Assembly (NCBI RefSeq): GCF_015354445.1
Contig: NZ_JADKYT010000002.1
Coordinates: 682,001-746,000 of the forward strand
Source of the DNA: Methylophilus sp. QUAN
GTDB taxonomy: Bacteria > Pseudomonadota > Gammaproteobacteria > Burkholderiales > Methylophilaceae
DNA length: 64,000 nt
Reading direction: 5' to 3'
The notes beneath the pieces are model-generated. The model was not told where the DNA came from. It saw only the letters and a list, made by a program, of their open reading frames with translations, and ran no database searches. This document shows positions 46,435-53,796 of this stretch, piece by piece (within the stretch, counting starts at the first letter, position 1; each line of letters opens with the position of its first letter). The translations under genes were made by a program, and so were the position numbers.

Positions 46435-46454
46435 TAGTTGACCAGTCGTCTTTT
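46435..46454 (+). promoter_or_regulatory. TetR operator upstream of cysteine-hydrolase gene
   Basis: The sequence begins TAGTTGACCAGTCGTC and contains the near-palindrome GACCAGTCGTC. It is the second copy of the operator over the TetR promoter. It ends 13 bases before the hydrolase start at 46468, where it would block transcription or ribosome access. Confidence 0.6.
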
Positions 46455-46467
46455 AAAGGAGATTAAG

Positions 46468-47184
46468 ATGAAAGAAAGTAAGAGTATTTATGCCGATCCG
46501 ACAAATCCAGTATTGCCAAAAAGCCAATTCGAACTTGATATTAATCGTGTTGCATTAGTCGTCGTCGATCCACAAAACGATTTTCTTACTCCGCAGGGGG
46601 TAAGTTGGCCTTTCGTCGGCGAATGCGTAACAGAGAACAATACAGTTTCAAATATCGAGTCACTGTTCAAGGCAGCAAAAAGATCTGAAATAACGGTAGC
46701 AGTGTCCCCTCATTTTTACTATCCGGTAGATCATCAGTGGGATTTTGGAGGGCCATTGGAGCATGTAATGCATGACATTGGCATGTTCGAAAGAAAGAGC
46801 CCATTAAGTTTGGAAGGTTTTGAGGGGTCGGGCGCAGATTTCCTGGAAATATATAAGCCTTACATTCTTGATGGAAAAACAATCATTGCTTCTCCACATA
46901 AGGTCTATGGGCCTGAAAGCAATGATCTTGCACTTCAGTTAAGAAAGAAAGGTGTAACACAAGTTTTGCTAGCGGGTATGGCGGCAAATTTGTGTATTGA
47001 ATCACATTTGCGTGAGTTGGTAGAGCAAGGTTTTGAGGTTGCTGTCGTTAGAGATGCCACTGCTGCGCCAAGAGTGCCAGAAGGAGACGGATATTTGGCC
47101 GCGTTAATTAATTTTAGATTTATTGCACATGCGCTTTGGACTACTGACGAAACCGTCAATCAGTTAGCTAGTAAAACTAAATAG
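46468..47184 (+). CDS. Isochorismatase-like cysteine hydrolase
   Basis: A 238-residue enzyme starting at ATG 46468 after AAAGGAG. The catalytic triad of the family is visible: Asp in VVVDPQNDFLTPQG near 27, a Lys in ASPHKVYGP near 143 and the nucleophile in AGMAANLCIESHLRE near 172. Members hydrolyse amides, ureides or related C-N bonds. Here it is coupled to a DUF779 gene and controlled by a TetR-type regulator. Substrate unknown; a nitrogen-release step would match the nearby Nit1C genes but is not shown. Confidence 0.85.
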   Translation: MKESKSIYADPTNPVLPKSQFELDINRVALVVVDPQNDFLTPQGVSWPFVGECVTENNTVSNIESLFKAAKRSEITVAVSPHFYYPVDHQWDFGGPLEHVMHDIGMFERKSPLSLEGFEGSGADFLEIYKPYILDGKTIIASPHKVYGPESNDLALQLRKKGVTQVLLAGMAANLCIESHLRELVEQGFEVAVVRDATAAPRVPEGDGYLAALINFRFIAHALWTTDETVNQLASKTK

Positions 47185-47203
47185 CTTATTAAGGGAGATG
47201 AGC

Positions 47204-47578
47204 ATGGTGGAACGTGTCGTAGCATCTGAGGAAAGTAAGAAGGCAGTTGAGCTTTTAAAGGAGCAATATGGTGACTTAATTTTCTTTCAGTCATCAGGTT
47301 GTTGCGAGGGTAGTACTCCAATGTGTTACCCCAAAAACGAATATGCGATTGGCCCCAACGATATCCAGATTGGCTTTGTTGGAAGCGTTCCATATTTCAT
47401 GTCCAAATCTCAGTATGAGTATATGAAACACACTCAGCTGATCCTTGAACTAGAGGTTGGGAATAACAATACTTTCTCATTGAATGCACCTGATGGACGC
47501 AGCTTTGTTACTAAGTCTAGATTATTTACTGACGAGGAGTGGAGCGCTTTGGTAGTAGCTTTGCCTGAGTTAGCTTAA
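47204..47578 (+). CDS. DUF779 family protein
   Basis: A 124-residue protein from ATG 47204, six bases after GGGAG. The family signature is FFQSSGCCEGSTPMCYP near 28, with three cysteines in nine residues, followed by GPNDIQIGFVGSVPYFM near 50. DUF779 proteins are commonly found beside aldehyde dehydrogenase genes; a metal- or thiol-based role is often supposed but not proven. It is 19 bases after the cysteine hydrolase in one operon. Confidence 0.85.
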   Translation: MVERVVASEESKKAVELLKEQYGDLIFFQSSGCCEGSTPMCYPKNEYAIGPNDIQIGFVGSVPYFMSKSQYEYMKHTQLILELEVGNNNTFSLNAPDGRSFVTKSRLFTDEEWSALVVALPELA

Positions 47579-47592
47579 GTCAGGATGGAGGC

Positions 47593-47611
47593 GGGGAAAA
47601 TTATTTTCCCC
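47593..47611. repeat. Perfect 8-bp palindrome after the DUF779 gene
   Basis: GGGGAAAA and TTTTCCCC are separated by TTA, 14 bases after the stop codon. The stem is strong, but no T-tract follows. It may slow or end transcription, or bind a protein. Confidence 0.6.
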
Positions 47612-47637
47612 AGCTTTCAACATGAGTATTCATTGGC

Positions 47638-47847
47638 ATGCTGATGATCGGCGGGAAGAGCGTGAGACATTTAAAGCTAATTAAGATTGCTATTCCAACG
47701 GGTTTTGCCAGTTCAATTACTAGTGCACAATTCTTACTTTCCCATTTTGGTATTGAAAAGGTAACCTTGGGTACTTGGCTAAGTGGTTGGTTATTTTCAT
47801 GGGTTATTTCAATCTTAGTCTCCTTGGCATTTTCTCAATTAATGTAG
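47638..47847 (+). CDS. Small two-helix membrane protein (DUF2798-like)
   Basis: Up to 69 residues with two hydrophobic helices: IAIPTGFASSITSAQFLL near 17 and LGTWLSGWLFSWVISIL near 43. Pattern and size resemble DUF2798 proteins, whose role is unknown. The ATG at 47638 has no clear ribosome binding site; the GTG at 47662, with GGGAAGAG nearby, is a credible alternative. The same frame continues after its TAG into the transposase fragment, so it may be chance or a remnant. Confidence 0.45.
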   Translation: MLMIGGKSVRHLKLIKIAIPTGFASSITSAQFLLSHFGIEKVTLGTWLSGWLFSWVISILVSLAFSQLM

Positions 47848-48794
47848 GGAAGTAAGGTTAAATATCATAATAGGTTAAGCAAGGTTGATCCATCTTTATT
47901 CGAAACAAATGGATACTCTGGAGCATTTCTTTCTCTTTTAGAAAATCATACTGTTTTAAAGGACTTGATAGAAAGAGAGGTATTTAAAAAATTTAAGAAG
48001 AAAGAAGTTTACGAAAGTAGGATTTCAATAAGAAGTTTGCAAAAAAAATTCTTGGATAAATGTAGGGAATTGGGGTTGGAAATAAAAAATGCCTATCCCT
48101 TTAATACTCATAAGTTAGCTTATAACGCACTTGCTGAATATGTTAATAAAATTCAACTAGAAAATCCAAGGTTAGCAATTGCAGCTAATCAATCGGAAGG
48201 TGCTTCAAAGACTTTTGTAACTTCAGATGGCAGTGACCGGCCGGTAACAGAAGCTTTTCAACGTGTAGAGTGCGATGCGCATCACATCGATGCAATGTTT
48301 TGCATTCTTATTCCTTCACAATTTGGGGAGTTAATACCCAAGATCTTAAAGAGACTATGGGTAATAATTATTGAAGAAGTAAAATCTCGAGCAATTTTAG
48401 GGTATTACCTTTCTCTGAGACGAGAGTGCAATTCAAGTGATGTCTTAGAGGCCATCAAATCAGCGCTGACCGAATGGCAGCCTAGGCAATTAATGATCCC
48501 AACATTGAAATACAACGATGGGGCTGGATTTCCTTCGGGTTATTCCTCAAAATATTGCGGTGTTTTATGGAAAGAATTCAGTACTGATCAGGCTCTAGCC
48601 AATATTTCAGATCGGGTTAAATCAAAATTAAGTCTCATTTCCTCAGGCTACACCGAACCTTTAGTTGTAAATCGACATAATCCCAATGACAGACCATTTA
48701 TTGAGAGGTTTTTCAAAACCTTGGAAACAAATGGTTTTCATAGACTACCTAGTACCACAGGATCAGGGATAGATGATCCAAGTAAGAACAACCC
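47848..48794 (+). pseudogene. Truncated Mu/TnsB-type transposase, cut by the IS3 element
   Basis: An open frame of about 315 codons with no start codon that has a ribosome binding site, so the N-terminus is missing. The catalytic core is visible: first Asp in ECDAHHIDAMF near 47848+408, second Asp in LKYNDGAGFPSG, and Glu in PFIERFFKTLETNGFHRLP. That last segment is typical of Mu-type transposases of Tn7- or Tn5053-like elements. The frame is cut at 48794 by the IS3 terminal repeat, and the sequence after the IS is not recognisably its continuation. It is a decayed relic of a larger transposon. Confidence 0.75.
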
Positions 48795-48857
48795 TGAATC
48801 GACCCGGCTGCATTAGATACTTTTTAGCCTCATAATTGAGGTTAACAGGAGTATTAA

Positions 48858-49136
48858 ATGAGCAATAAAAGATTCACTGAGGAATTCAAACAAGAAGCGG
48901 TCAAATTGATCAACGAACGGCAGTACTCTGTTGCAGAGGTTTCCTCCCGTCTGGGTGTTTCAACACATAGCCTGTACGCATGGCTAAAAGCCTACGGTCC
49001 CAATTCGGATGCTTACCAAGTGAAGGCAGCGGATCACGCAGAGATACTCCGCCTTCGCAAAGAACTTAAACGCGTCACCGAAGAGCGTGACATCTTAAAA
49101 AAGGCCGCCGCGTACTTTGCAAAAGTGTCGCAGTAA
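48858..49136 (+). CDS. IS3-family transposase OrfA
   Basis: A 92-residue DNA-binding subunit. The helix-turn-helix has FTEEFKQEAVKLINERQYSV near 6 and VSSRLGVSTHSLYAWLKAYG near 28. A leucine-zipper-like tail (AEILRLRKELKRVTEERDIL) follows near 61. AACAGGAG precedes the ATG. Near the end, CAAAAG (about 49120-49125) is a plausible -1 frameshift site leading into OrfB. Confidence 0.93.
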   Translation: MSNKRFTEEFKQEAVKLINERQYSVAEVSSRLGVSTHSLYAWLKAYGPNSDAYQVKAADHAEILRLRKELKRVTEERDILKKAAAYFAKVSQ

Positions 49137-50008
49137 AGTACGCATTCATTCGCGAACATCATCGGCTGTACTCGATATACCGTATGTGTCACGTGATGAA
49201 TGTACATCCCAGTGGGTTTTATGCATGGAAAAATGCGCCCCAATCCAATAGGCAGCGTGAAGATGAGCGGATGACTGGGCTGATCAAGCAATTCTGGCTA
49301 GAGAGTGGTGGCGTGTATGGCTATCGTAAGATCACGCAGGATTTGCGAGATGTCGGCGAGCGCTGCGGCAAACATCGCGTCTATCGATTGATGAAGCAGG
49401 AAGGCTTGCGCTCGCAGACTGGTTATCGGCGTCGACCAGGTGGCCGCTATAGCAGGCCATCTATTGCAGCCCCTAATCACGTTGCCCAGCAATTCGACGT
49501 CATGGAGCCTAATAAGATATGGGTCACAGATATTACCTATATCCGAACGCATGAAGGATGGTTGTATCTGGCGGTTGTCTTGGATTTATTCTCCCGACAA
49601 GTGATTGGCTGGTCTATGCAGCCGAGGATGGAGAGTGAACTCGCAATTAATGCACTTCTCATGGCTGTGTGGCGTAGGCAACCTGAACAAGAGGTTGTTA
49701 TCCACTCCGATCAGGGTAGTCAATTCAATAGTTATGAGTGGCGTGACTTCCTGAAGACTCATCACTTATGTGCAAGTCAGAGTCGTCGTGGCAATTGTCA
49801 TGATAACGCTGTGGCCGAAAGCTTCTTTCAACTATTGAAGCGTGAGCGCATAAGGCGAAAGATTTATTTGACACGCGAAGAGGCAAGGCGGGATGTCTTC
49901 GATTACATCGAAATGTTTTACAATCCAAAACGCCGACATGGCTATGCTGATCAACTCGCTCCCGCAGAGTTTGAACGGCGGTATTTCGAGAGGCTCGAAA
50001 ATATCTAG
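49121..50008 (+). CDS. IS3-family transposase OrfB (probably made by -1 frameshift)
   Basis: The frame is open from about 49121, inside the end of orfA, to 50008. An internal ATG at 49184 gives 274 residues but lacks the usual N-terminal KYAFIREHH segment. The DDE core is intact: Asp in WVTDITYI, Asp in VIHSDQGSQF and Glu in GNCHDNAVAESFFQLLKRE. Fusion with OrfA by slippage at CAAAAG would give the active transposase. The element may still be mobile. Confidence 0.92.
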   Translation, partial: KSVAVKYAFIREHHRLYSIYRMCHVMNVHPSGFYAWKNAPQSNRQREDERMTGLIKQFWLESGGVYGYRKITQDLRDVGERCGKHRVYRLMKQEGLRSQTGYRRRPGGRYSRPSIAAPNHVAQQFDVMEPNKIWVTDITYIRTHEGWLYLAVVLDLFSRQVIGWSMQPRMESELAINALLMAVWRRQPEQEVVIHSDQGSQFNSYEWRDFLKTHHLCASQSRRGNCHDNAVAESFFQLLKRERIRRKIYLTREEARRDVFDYIEMFYNPKRRHGYADQLAPAEFERRYFERLENI

Positions 50009-50026
50009 GCTAGCCGGGTCGATTCA

Positions 50027-50349
50027 AAGTACCTGAATTCGATTCGGACGAAGAAGTGTTATGCACGACAACTCACTTATTGTCAGATATAAACAAACTG
50101 ACAGAGTTTGCCAGTAATAATCAAACCGCCAAGGCCTATGTGATCAGTCCAGGATATTTGAATAAATCCAAAAGTTGGAAACTACAAATCCTGAAAAGCG
50201 TCTTACAGGCGAAATACAAAGTTAACGACGAGAGTGGTTGTATCTATCGTTTTGAAGTTGAAAATGGATGTGGTTTTGATCATGATCTGCAGGGGAAAAG
50301 GGAATTTTCGGAGGACTTAAATTTCAAGACAATTTTGAAGTTTGATTAA
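50027..50349 (+). pseudogene. Orphan 3' ORF fragment to the right of the IS3 element
   Basis: An open frame runs out of the IS right end to a stop at 50349. It reads KVPEFDSDEEVLCTTTHLL and later AKAYVISPGYLNKSKSWKL. No start with a ribosome binding site lies outside the IS; GTG 50056 is the first candidate. It is not recognisably the C-terminus of the Mu-type transposase, so it is either that tail in diverged form or the end of another gene lost by deletion. Confidence 0.4.
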
Positions 50350-50356
50350 CATTTTC

Positions 50357-50665
50357 ATGTCAAAAGAATCTTTCCATCCAAACGACCAGATTAGTGTTAC
50401 ACCTTCTACACTCAAGCTTAATGAGCAACGTAAAGGCAAAGGTCCCGGCATGCTTACTCCAGAGGAAATTCAGCTGTTAAGGCAGAGCGCGAAGGAGATA
50501 CAGGAAGTGTTGCTACAAGCTCGTCAAAAAACATCCCCAAAGGGGGATATCACTAGTTTTGTTGGGTCGCTTGCAGATAAAACAGATCATGTAGCCACTC
50601 TCGAAGAAATTGAAAGTGCTATTGCTGATGGATGGGCCCAGAAAGGGCATAAGAGCGACGAATAA
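50357..50665 (+). CDS. Small hypothetical protein (102 aa)
   Basis: A 102-residue soluble, charged protein from ATG 50357, seven bases after the end of the preceding fragment. It has a helical middle (LTPEEIQLLRQSAKEIQEVL near 34) and an acidic tail (DKTDHVATLEEIESAI). I do not recognise it. In frame and spacing it may be the downstream partner gene of the same relic transposon. No strong ribosome binding site is visible. Confidence 0.45.
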   Translation: MSKESFHPNDQISVTPSTLKLNEQRKGKGPGMLTPEEIQLLRQSAKEIQEVLLQARQKTSPKGDITSFVGSLADKTDHVATLEEIESAIADGWAQKGHKSDE

Positions 50666-50667
50666 TC

Positions 50668-50826
50668 ATGCTGAATGTTGCAATTTACCTAAGTGTTATT
50701 GGGACTATAGGTGCAATAGGGTTATCGATATTCGCTTATAAAATGCATAAATCCAAGAATTGTAAAGTCAAATCAGCAAAGCCTCTGAAACGACTATCTC
50801 TCGGAAAGAGTCTGGAAGTCCGTTAG
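50668..50826 (+). CDS. Possible small membrane peptide (52 aa)
   Basis: ATG 50668, three bases after the previous stop, opens 52 codons with one hydrophobic helix (VAIYLSVIGTIGAIGLSIFA) followed by a Lys-rich tail. Its last 59 bases overlap the antisense end of the nucleotidyltransferase gene. No clear ribosome binding site. It may be translated by coupling, or may be chance. Confidence 0.3.
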   Translation: MLNVAIYLSVIGTIGAIGLSIFAYKMHKSKNCKVKSAKPLKRLSLGKSLEVR

Positions 50827-51058
50827 GAGTCAAAACATGGACTTTAATCCCAAGTAGGGTTCTTAGCTGATACTGAATTGCGCCCAGGTCAAACAAGGTA
50901 GTGTTTCCAGTAGGTTCAACCAGAATGTCCAGGTCACTTGATTCGGTATCTTCGCCAGTCAAAACTGAACCAAACACCTTTGCGTTACAAGCATTATTCT
51001 GAACGACAATTTCTCTAATTGCCCGTCTATTCATTTCGAGAGCTTCCGACTGTTTCAT
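50768..51058 (-). CDS. MNT-type minimal nucleotidyltransferase (MntA-like)
   Basis: A 96-residue protein with the nucleotidyltransferase signature FGSVLTGEDTESSDLDILVE near 30 (GS then DxD). Size and motif match MntA antitoxins, which AMPylate HEPN toxins, and related stand-alone proteins. No HEPN gene lies on either side, so this is a solitary copy: either a remnant of a HEPN-MNT pair after deletion near the IS, or an independent enzyme. A helical C-terminus follows the catalytic loop. Confidence 0.78.
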   Translation of the reverse strand: MKQSEALEMNRRAIREIVVQNNACNAKVFGSVLTGEDTESSDLDILVEPTGNTTLFDLGAIQYQLRTLLGIKVHVLTPNGLPDSFREIVVSEALLI

Positions 51059-51101
51059 AGACTTCCTCTATATGTTGGTATGATCATTTTCCGAAATTGA
51101 A

Positions 51102-52532
51102 TCAAAGATTCGCTGTAGATTTTTTCATTCTTAGAATCAGCTCTTTCGCATATTCAGTTGAGTGGATATTCGTAAAGCCCATAATCAAACCTTGACCTTC
51201 AAAATATTGCGATCCCCAGTCTGATAGGGCTCGAATGCCGAAACCGGCTTCATTAAGGTGCCGAACCAAATATTTGTCATCGTTTATTTTATTCAGCCGA
51301 ACAACTAAATGCATTCCTCCTGCTTGTAACTCAATACTAACATCCTCTCCATAAACCTCCATTAATGCCTGTACAAGGAACTGTCTTCGAAGTTTATATA
51401 AAGAACGCGTCTTCTTGAGATGTCTAGAAAAGTGGCCTTGCGTAATGAATTCAGCCACCGTTGCCTGAGTAACCCACGGACATCCATTTTGGAAAATCCT
51501 GCAAATTGTTTCAACGTGATTTACCTGTGACTCGGGCACTACGATATAAGCGAGTCGAAGAGAGGGTGAAATTACTTTGCTCATTGTCCCGCAAAAAATA
51601 ACCCGGTCTTGTGAGTCCAGGCTTTTGAGGGCCGGGATAGGGCGCGAAGCATAGCGATATTCCCCGTCATAATCATCTTCAACTATCCAAGCGTGATTAT
51701 TTGCGGCCCATTCAAGCAGTGCGAGCCTGCGCTCCAGGGAAAGCGTCATGCCTAACGGACTTTGATGAGAGGGCGTGACCACAGCCATTTTTGCTTCTGG
51801 AGCATTATCTACCCCTCTAGTGACTACGATGCCTTCCTGATCTACCGGCACATAAACGACATCGCCTCCAGCCGCTTGAATGAGTTTCAACGCTGCGGGA
51901 TATCCCGGATCTTCCATCCACACTTTCTCTCCCGGATTTAAGAATGCCCGGCATATCAAATCAAGCGACCCTCGATAACCGTCGGTAATGATGATTTGCT
52001 CAGGCTTGCACGATATTCCACGCGAGACTTTGAGGTAAGAGGCCAATGCATAACGAAGTGACATTAAACCTAGTTGTGATGGGTATCCCATATCAGCTTC
52101 AGTAGCCGATCTAAGCACTTGAGAACCCAATTTCGCCCAGAGCTTACGGGGAAATGTATCTAAGGCAGGGAGGCCTAGGCTTAACGGAAGAGGGGTCGAG
52201 CTAAGGTGTCTTGATCGAGGATACGGATACGGAGTTGACTGTTCCACTATACGTATCGTCGGAAGATGCTCCTCTAGGAAGGGGGCTATCACAGTACCCG
52301 CCTGACCTTGAGACAAGAAGTAGCCTTCACCAATCAGCATTCCATATGCCGTTTCTATCGTGCCTCGAGCTAAATTGAGGTCTTCAGCCAAATTTCGTAA
52401 TGAAGGCACCCTGTCTCCAGGCTTGAGTAATCCTTCGGAGATAGCTTCTCTGAAACGGAGGTAAATCTGCAAATAAATTGGCTGTTGGCTTTCTGAATTC
52501 AGCTCAATATGCATATCTGATTTTCGCATCAT
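51102..52532 (-). CDS. MocR-type (PdxR-like) GntR/aminotransferase regulator
   Basis: A 476-residue regulator. The winged helix has LLKPGDRVPSLRNLAEDLNL near 36 and ARGTIETAYGMLIGEGYF near 56. The aminotransferase-fold part has QIIITDGYRGSLDLICRAF near 180, VEDDYDGEYRYASRPIPAL near 285 and the PLP lysine in FCGTMSKVISPSLRLAYIV near 315. It is divergent from the GNAT-azoreductase pair, which it probably controls. A candidate operator dyad, ATGAC/GTCAT at 52555-52576, lies between them. Confidence 0.87.
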   Translation of the reverse strand: MMRKSDMHIELNSESQQPIYLQIYLRFREAISEGLLKPGDRVPSLRNLAEDLNLARGTIETAYGMLIGEGYFLSQGQAGTVIAPFLEEHLPTIRIVEQSTPYPYPRSRHLSSTPLPLSLGLPALDTFPRKLWAKLGSQVLRSATEADMGYPSQLGLMSLRYALASYLKVSRGISCKPEQIIITDGYRGSLDLICRAFLNPGEKVWMEDPGYPAALKLIQAAGGDVVYVPVDQEGIVVTRGVDNAPEAKMAVVTPSHQSPLGMTLSLERRLALLEWAANNHAWIVEDDYDGEYRYASRPIPALKSLDSQDRVIFCGTMSKVISPSLRLAYIVVPESQVNHVETICRIFQNGCPWVTQATVAEFITQGHFSRHLKKTRSLYKLRRQFLVQALMEVYGEDVSIELQAGGMHLVVRLNKINDDKYLVRHLNEAGFGIRALSDWGSQYFEGQGLIMGFTNIHSTEYAKELILRMKKSTANL

Positions 52533-52554
52533 GGCCTACTTATTTAATCAAAAC

Positions 52555-52576
52555 ATGACCCTGTTAATTATGTCAT
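52555..52576. promoter_or_regulatory. Candidate operator between MocR regulator and GNAT gene
   Basis: ATGAC (52555-52559) and GTCAT (52572-52576) form an inverted repeat with a 12-base centre in the 92-bp divergent intergenic region. The short arms make chance possible. Confidence 0.3.
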
Positions 52577-52624
52577 TTAATCCTTAAAGTTCACACCATT
52601 GAGTATTAATAAGAAAGAGCGAAC

Positions 52625-53083
52625 ATGGCCAAAAAATTGAATTCTCCAGACATTGTTATCAAATTTGCGGAAAGCGACGAGGAGATTCTTGCTTGCTTCG
52701 AGGTGATGCGCGAGCTACGTCCTAATCTGACTAGCGCACAAAGTTTTTTGGACCAAGTACTCAGAATGCGTGAACGTGGTTATCAGCTTCTTACTGCACA
52801 AGAGAACGGAGTTCCAGTTGCGCTAGCCGGCTTCAGGGATAAAGAAATGATCATTCACGGCAATTTCATTTACGTGGACGACCTTGTGACCAGCAAAAGT
52901 CGACGAGGGCATAAGTTAGGCGAACGCCTACTGAAATATATATTTGAATTTGCCCGATCACAACATTACAACAAAGTGATCCTGGATACAGGTATCGGAA
53001 ACTCACTTGCACAACGTTTTTACTACCGCATGGGCATGCTGGCCATGGGCATGCATTTTTCATATCAATTGGGAGATCAATAA
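52625..53083 (+). CDS. GNAT-family acetyltransferase
   Basis: A 152-residue GNAT protein. FAESDEEILACFEVMRELRP near 14 opens the fold, and VDDLVTSKSRRGHKLGERL near 80 carries the acetyl-CoA-binding R/Q-x-x-G-x-G/A-type loop. LDTGIGNSLAQRFYYRMGM near 122 is the usual C-terminal segment. It overlaps the azoreductase gene by one base (TAATG). The acceptor is unknown. Confidence 0.85.
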   Translation: MAKKLNSPDIVIKFAESDEEILACFEVMRELRPNLTSAQSFLDQVLRMRERGYQLLTAQENGVPVALAGFRDKEMIIHGNFIYVDDLVTSKSRRGHKLGERLLKYIFEFARSQHYNKVILDTGIGNSLAQRFYYRMGMLAMGMHFSYQLGDQ

Positions 53084-53706
53084 TGAAATCAATTTTGTTT
53101 ATTCGCTGTAGCCCCAAAATTAAGGGATCTGACAGTGGGACATTCGGTCAGGAGTTAGTTAACCGTTTGGCTGACATTTTCGGGTTGTCAAAAATAGTCG
53201 AGCGGGATCTCAGTACATCTCCAATCCCGCATGTTTCTAGCCAGCACGCCTTAGCATCTGAGGTACCAGAAAACTTGCGAACACCTGAAGAGGTGGAAGC
53301 TCTGAAGTTATCAGAAACCCTTATTAAAGAAGTTGAGGCGAGCGATATCTTGGTGATTGCCACTCCCATGCACAATTTTACTGTTCCGTCTGTGCTCAAG
53401 GCTTGGATTGATCACGTCGTACGTGCTCACCGTACTATAAAGTTAACGCCCCAAGGCAAAGTAGGATTGATTGGCGACAAGAGAACTTACGTTGTAGTCG
53501 CTTCTGGAGGACATCACACAAGCAGACCTGCCTGGCAACCTGATTTTCTTACGCCTTACATGAAGGAAATTCTAAAAACTATAGGCATTACCAACGTCGA
53601 ATTTATATACCTTGAATCGATGGGACATGGACCGGATGCTGCAGAATATGCCAGGTCATTGGCCAGGTCTCATGTATCCGAACTTTTGGCAGATTTAGGA
53701 GTGTGA
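53083..53706 (+). CDS. FMN-dependent NADH-azoreductase / quinone reductase
   Basis: A 207-residue flavodoxin-fold reductase with SILFIRCSPKIKGSDSGTFG at the start (phosphate-binding loop), ATPMHNFTVPSVLKAWIDHV near 92 and VVASGGHHTSRP near 141. AzoR-type enzymes reduce quinones and azo dyes by two electrons and protect against electrophile stress. It is translationally coupled to the GNAT gene. The divergent MocR gene probably regulates both. Confidence 0.87.
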   Translation: MKSILFIRCSPKIKGSDSGTFGQELVNRLADIFGLSKIVERDLSTSPIPHVSSQHALASEVPENLRTPEEVEALKLSETLIKEVEASDILVIATPMHNFTVPSVLKAWIDHVVRAHRTIKLTPQGKVGLIGDKRTYVVVASGGHHTSRPAWQPDFLTPYMKEILKTIGITNVEFIYLESMGHGPDAAEYARSLARSHVSELLADLGV

Positions 53707-53796
53707 TTCCAAAACTGTACTCGGCTGTAATCAGTAACTTGGATCTAGAAATTCCCTGTTTCTATAGAAGTTATTTATTTAATTAATGGGCGCTAT

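Larger units (their letters stand above)
48795..50026 (+). mobile_element. Intact IS3-family insertion sequence, 1232 bp
   Basis: The ends match as inverted repeats. The left end starts TGAATCGACCCGGCT at 48795 and the right end is its complement, ending at 50026. After 15 identical bases the similarity continues with mismatches. Two transposase frames fill the element. No target duplication is visible (CCC on the left, AAG on the right), although IS3 elements normally make 3-4 bp. Confidence 0.92.

Noticed and set aside
47638-47847. N-terminus of the transposase joined by readthrough of the TAG at 47845
   Set aside because: It is in the same frame but encodes two membrane helices, unlike any transposase N-terminus.
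50056-50349. Independent gene of 97 residues
   Set aside because: The frame runs back into the IS without a start that has a ribosome binding site, so it is better described as a fragment.
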